Shown: positions 59,887 through 64,000 of the stretch, piece by piece | How positions within the stretch are numbered: position 1 is the first letter of the stretch | Layout of the letters: each line of letters begins with the position of its first letter | Assembly (NCBI GenBank): GCA_037074705.1 | Contig: CM073591.1 | Location: forward strand, 72,770,532 to 72,834,531 | Length of the DNA: 64,000 nt | Source: Zhengitettix transpicula | Taxonomy: Eukaryota; Arthropoda; Insecta; Orthoptera; Tetrigidae | Direction: 5' to 3' | The notes under the pieces: generated by a model | The model's database searches: none | What the model saw: only the letters and a program-made list of their open reading frames with translations | Told to the model about the DNA's origin: nothing | Translations under genes and position numbers: made by a program

Positions 59887-60236
59887 ACCGGCTCCTTAAA
59901 GAATACTCAGAAAGGTACATCAATTCTTCCCAACATACCTTTTTAGTCACCCCTCCCCCCCTGCGACGTATTTACAGCACCATCAAGTCACAGAGGACGA
60001 ATACACAAAGAGAGAAAGATGCTTCTCCGCAAGTGAAGATTTCTCGGGACCATTACTGCCTCAACAGCTGATCTTCGAAGAACGGACGAGCTTGTTCATC
60101 GGTTACAACACTACAGCAGTTCAAATAAATCCCCATTGCGGAATAGGCGGGGCTGTATATCGTCAAGATGTAATACCAGACAAGCCAACGCACCAAGGGA
60201 CTTCACAACGGCATCGCCGCATAATTTGACAACTGA
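59887..60236 (+). pseudogene. second decayed tandem copy (copy C) of the Hox3/zen 3' coding end
   Basis: This copy starts ACCGGCTCCTTA, as at 59064 in the gene, and ends GCATAATTTGACAACT, as at the functional stop. The block from GTCACAGAGGACGAATAC (59987) through GATTTCTCGGGACC is nearly identical to the gene. Translated in register it gives TEDEYTKRERC, SEDFSGPLLPQQ, SLFIGYNTTAVQ and VYRQDVIPD, close to [35 protein letters not shown] and [13 protein letters not shown] at 59897 opens the copy, after which the frame stays open to TGA at 60227-60229, about 109 codons with no ATG. It is not a free-standing gene. Whether it is spliced or translated is unknown. Confidence 0.85.
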
Positions 60237-60359
60237 CAAATTTTGGTTTTATTAGCAATTATTTTACGTTTATATTTTACACTCTAGTACGGTACGATAA
60301 CTGTGCATAATACATACATTGCGTAATACAGTAAAAACAAGTGAAATTGTCAATTGTGA

Positions 60360-60665
60360 AATAACATTAAAATGGAAAATTTACGTCTGATTGAAAAATA
60401 AGTAAGATAGCCAAAAACAGACAAACGAAGTATTATAATTACCGCATAACGTTTCTGGAAGCCTTGTCCCTTTCTTCAGCTGCAGAAAAAAAGTGTCTAA
60501 AGAGAGAACTGCACAAGTAACCGACTTTGCACTTGTCTCCATAGGCTCTTGCGATTTTTCTGCACCTGAAGAAAGGAACAAGGTTTCCAAAAACGTATGG
60601 TATTTATAGCATCACTTCTTTTGCCTGTATTTGGCTAACTTCCTTACAATCGCTTCTAAATTACT
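60360..60665. mobile_element. foldback element R3 with long inverted arms
   Basis: Left arm 60398-60485 (GTAAGATAGCCAAAAACAG ... CGCATAACGTTTC ... TTTCTTCAGCTGCAG) pairs with right arm 60555-60652 (CTGCACCTGAAGAAAGG ... AAAACGTATGG ... TATTTGGCTAACTTCCTTAC). Each arm carries one half of the R3 hammerhead-like core: GAAAC/CTGAAGA intact on the minus strand at 60451-60479, and decayed (AAAAC) on the plus strand at 60565-60595. No coding sequence. Confidence 0.85.
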
Positions 60666-60817
60666 CAATGGCGGGAGCTTTCGATAACCATCAAACTTCA
60701 ATTTAACTCAAAGCTGGTTTTTTTTAAGAAATTATAAATTTTTCCATATTTAAGTCTATATTAATAAGATATTTCACGCGATAAACAAATTTATACTGAA
60801 AAAATTAAGTTATTTTT

Positions 60818-61148
60818 AATTATTAAAAACGACAGCCAAATACAGAAGAAGTGATTCCATAAATATCACACAACGTTTCTGGAAACCTTTTTCCTTTCTT
60901 TCGGTGCTAAGAAAACGAAAAAAAAACACAAGAACCTGGATACACATAACTGTACAACTCAAAAGATTGTGTTTAGTCAACCGACTTGTGCAGTTATGTC
61001 ACTCCAGGCTGTTGGGTTTTATAATTTTCGTAGCACCTGAAGAAAGGAACAAGGCTTCCAGAAACGTTGTGTGGTATTTATATCATCCCTTTTTTCGCCT
61101 GCATTTGGATATCTTTTATTAATTTTCAAAACAGACGTAAATTTTTCA
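60818..61148. mobile_element. foldback element R3, second copy
   Basis: Left arm (GACAGCCAAATACAGAAGAAG ... ATATCACACAACGTTTC) and right arm (GCACCTGAAGAAAGGAAC ... CAGAAACGTTGTGTGG ... CCTGCATTTGGATATC) are inverted copies separated by ~120 bases. The plus-strand core at 61037-61065 is intact (CTGAAGA, GGAA...TTCC, A, GAAAC). The left-arm core is decayed. The outer end AAAACAGACGTAAATTTTTCAT matches the termini of the other R3 copies. Confidence 0.85.
61037..61065 (+). ncRNA. hammerhead-like motif, best-preserved plus-strand copy
   Basis: CTGAAGA (61037-61043), AA, stem GGAA, loop CAAGGC, stem TTCC, A, GAAAC (61061-61065), then GTTGTGTGGTATTTAT. The core fits the hammerhead CUGANGA ... GAAA arrangement with one extra unpaired A before GAAAC. 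A convincing stem I with a GUH cleavage site was not located by eye. Confidence 0.5.
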
Positions 61149-61910
61149 TGTTAATTTCTAATTATTTACTACGAAGTGCGGTATTATAACTTATACCTAA
61201 AATAGATCACAGATGATATGAATTTGCTGAATTGAAAATTATATCAATACGCATTCAATTAATATGTAATACGTGAATAATAGGTTTTATCGAGAACGAG
61301 AAAACATACAAGTCTGTCTAGGTTTCGTTTTAATTTGGTTAAATCGAATAAGGATGAATGACTGTAGATTTCGAAATTTGTAACTCTAAAATTATAAGAA
61401 CGAAAATATGTATTGTCAAAAACAAACTACGATTCACATTGTCTTATGTAATTATTAGGTATGGTGTAAATAAATTTATTACTGTGAATTTTTTCATTGT
61501 TGCTTTATCTGACCAACTTCGTGATTACTAAAATTAAGATATTTCAACCTCATAAAAGTCTCCTTTCTTGTAGTTCAGTGAATAAAATGAGTACTTTCAA
61601 TCTACTTACTGCAGAACTTCAGACAATATCTCAGATCACAGATGTTGTCGTAGTAAAGTAAGTCATACACCGGACTCACAAAACATCAGAATGAGTTATT
61701 TTTTACATTTTTTTAGATAATATTTTGGTTTATTTTATCTTTCCTGGGTGATTTATTATAGTGGGACGCTGTTCGACTAACGACCGGAAGAAGTCAAACA
61801 TTAAGTTTGTATTCCAGATAGTTATAACAAGAATGTAATTCCTCCCCCAGCCCATCTCCCAGCGGCTCTAAAATTTCACCTCGAACAGTTGTCTAAAGAA
61901 GAAAATTCTG

Positions 61911-61965
<55 letters not shown>

Positions 61966-62300
61966 TTTACAAATTATTTGCAACAATATCAGAGAAATAA
62001 ATTACATCACGTACACATAAAAGAGAAATTTAATCAGTTAAGAACGTAAGTGATAGAGGATTATAATAAAAATTATTGTCGCATGAGCCACGACTTGCAA
62101 TCACCAGGTATATTGGAGACAAGACCAGAGTATGCAGTTTATCACCATCAGAAATATTTAAGACGTGATAACTGTGTTAAATTCGTCTATCGTTTAAAAA
62201 ATGATAAATACACTCTGTGGAATGAAGATTCGCCTCGTGGGATAGTTTATCCCGCAGAGGTTGGCTTTGTTAACCCTCCCCTCCCCTCCTCGACTCACTT
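61149..62300. other. AT-rich DNA downstream of the Hox3/zen gene, no gene seen
   Basis: Contains a long (TA)n run at 61915-61964. Short frames only. Confidence 0.45.
61915..61964. repeat. (TA)n microsatellite
   Basis: Uninterrupted TA run of about 48 bases. Confidence 0.95.
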
Positions 62301-62530
62301 TTGTAGTTTTAAAGAGCGGTAGGGGGGGCGGGGGGTGACTGCCCTTCGGACGTCTATTGTGCCCCTGATTCTGGCGTCCACTCTACGGCGGCGGCTGTGG
62401 GAGGGGTTGATTTCCATTCGCCGACCATCCATCTTGACGTCATGTGTCGCGGTGACAAGATTATTAGGCCGACGCCGACGATCCTTATTTACAAACAAAT
62501 AAGCATTCTGACTTACAATGGGCAATTTAA
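62300..62530. promoter_or_regulatory. GC-rich island, candidate regulatory element
   Basis: GGTAGGGGGGGCGGGGGGTG, then GGCGTCCACTCTACGGCGGCG, CCATCCATCTTGACGTCATG and TTAGGCCGACGCCGACGATCC in otherwise AT-rich DNA ~2.8 kb after the Hox3 stop. The 76-codon minus frame is a composition by-product. Confidence 0.3.
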
Positions 62531-64000
62531 AACAAAGTCCGAAAAATAAACTGTTTTTCTTTAATATAAATCAACTTCACGTCCTAAATCTAGATAAACA
62601 AATTGATGTAGTACTATCATAACTTTTTTGATATATTTAATAATAAAGAATATCAGAAGAGACTATGAATAATGGGAGTTACGTGGTCTTTGAACAGAAA
62701 AATTACATATCCGTATGCCGCCTAACGTGGGCAGTAATTTGCAGTAATTTTCGAAAAATCATACAATTATATCTAAAAATAAAATGGAGTATTTGTTTTC
62801 GTTTAAACTAAATATTTTTTTATATTATACAGTTTTACTGCATTTTTCACAGCCACTAAAATTGTAGCAGATGAAGTCAACTTGAAAATTTGACCGTTAT
62901 TTCCATCGTAAATTACTTGACTGATGCTGTGGAGTTGTTAAAAATTGTCGATTTTCTCTAAAAATTGAAATTTGATTTAGAAGACCGACTACGCAGCACA
63001 ATCTTCTTGAGATGAGAATAAATGTTTAATTACCAGAAATGAAAAAAGGATTATTATTTATTATTACATAACAAAATTAAAGTAAAATATGTAGCTAGCT
63101 AATGGCTACCATACAAACAAAAAAAGTGTCTGTATTGTAAAATATTATAATTTTGTATATTCGTGGCCGTTGCATAGAAAAATTATACCAAAAAATGTGT
63201 CCAGGTTTTTTTGACAAATAATTTTATTATAAACTTTATAAATTATGTGTAGAAATGATTATAGTTTTAAATAATAATGCTCTCGAATACAACCAAAATC
63301 GTCTGTTATTAAAACGTAATGAGACCAATTATATATTGAGACTCTAATATGTGCTATTGTGTGTGAGTAAAAAATAAAACAACAGTCTAATTTGGAAGCA
63401 GTATCAGAATGAAGTATAATTTATTTCAAGCGATTGGGATACGTAAGAAGTTTGAAAGACTGCTAATAGTTCCTACAGAACTTAACTCACAAGTATTTTA
63501 AACGTATTTTTACGCGGTGAGGAATTAGATTGATCCACCCAGTCGTTGATAGAACTTGAATTTAATTATGTAATATAAAAAAATTATTATAAAAACCTTG
63601 TACTACGAATTATATAGGTTTATGTAATGAACTAAAACGAAATCTACAGATTTACAAAGAAATTTATTCTCTCACGTGAAGTCAATGTAGAGTCGAAACA
63701 CTAACTACAGTAATCCCAAACCATACCATACGGTTTATCTTTAAAACCAGTACATTTTATAATAATGTTTTTAAGTTATGTACGAAAAGTGACCGGTGCG
63801 TTAACATCAGGTTTCTGATGAACCTTAAGAGTGCTGATGTGTTTATTTACGTACGATCCGGAAACAAAGCGCCAATATATTCCTTGGAGAACAGTAACTT
63901 CCACAAAATTAAAAATTAGTTAAATCCGAAGACAATTTTTATTGTTTATTTCGACATGAAGGTTGTCAACTCCGGCAGATGCATAACCGTTGTTCAATTA
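62531..64000. other. AT-rich DNA, no gene seen
   Basis: No recognisable feature to the end of the window. Confidence 0.45.

Overview
The window looks like genomic DNA from a hemimetabolous insect. It is AT-rich and gene-poor, with very long introns, many (TA)n microsatellites and many decayed transposons. The only convincing protein-coding gene encodes a Hox3/zerknullt-class homeodomain. The close-to-ancestral homeodomain and the repeat load suggest a polyneopteran (cockroach, termite or stick-insect type), but that placement is an inference.

Layout. 1-37 kb is intergenic DNA upstream of the gene: dispersed repeats, two minisatellites (19 bp and 25 bp units), a LINE reverse-transcriptase remnant, and several GC-richer islands that could be regulatory or unrecognised repeats. 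37.0-37.3 kb is a GC-rich block with a TATA-like box followed by a GTAAGT donor, a plausible promoter and noncoding first exon. 39.34-39.94 kb is the first coding exon and 58.45-59.48 kb is the homeobox exon. They are joined by an 18.5 kb intron whose two borders agree in phase, giving a predicted 516-residue protein. The intron holds two copies of the R1 repeat, a 190 bp direct-repeat pair, a LINE 3' fragment, a Ty3/Gypsy-like gag and protease relic, and a broken Ras-family pseudogene. Immediately after the stop codon lie at least two decayed tandem copies of the last ~0.4 kb of the gene's own coding sequence. After them come two foldback elements, then AT-rich DNA with one more GC-rich island.

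The observations most worth checking are (1) the tandem decayed copies of the Hox3 3' coding end, the last of which still has an open, ATG-less frame of about 109 codons; (2) a scattered repeat family with a hammerhead-ribozyme-like core (CTGANGA, stem-loop, GAAAC) whose stem II changes between copies while pairing is kept; (3) a Ras-like pseudogene directly behind a retroelement gag and protease; and (4) a 25 bp minisatellite open in all three forward frames. No tRNA, rRNA, CRISPR array or second homeobox was seen. All calls come from reading the sequence; no database search was run.
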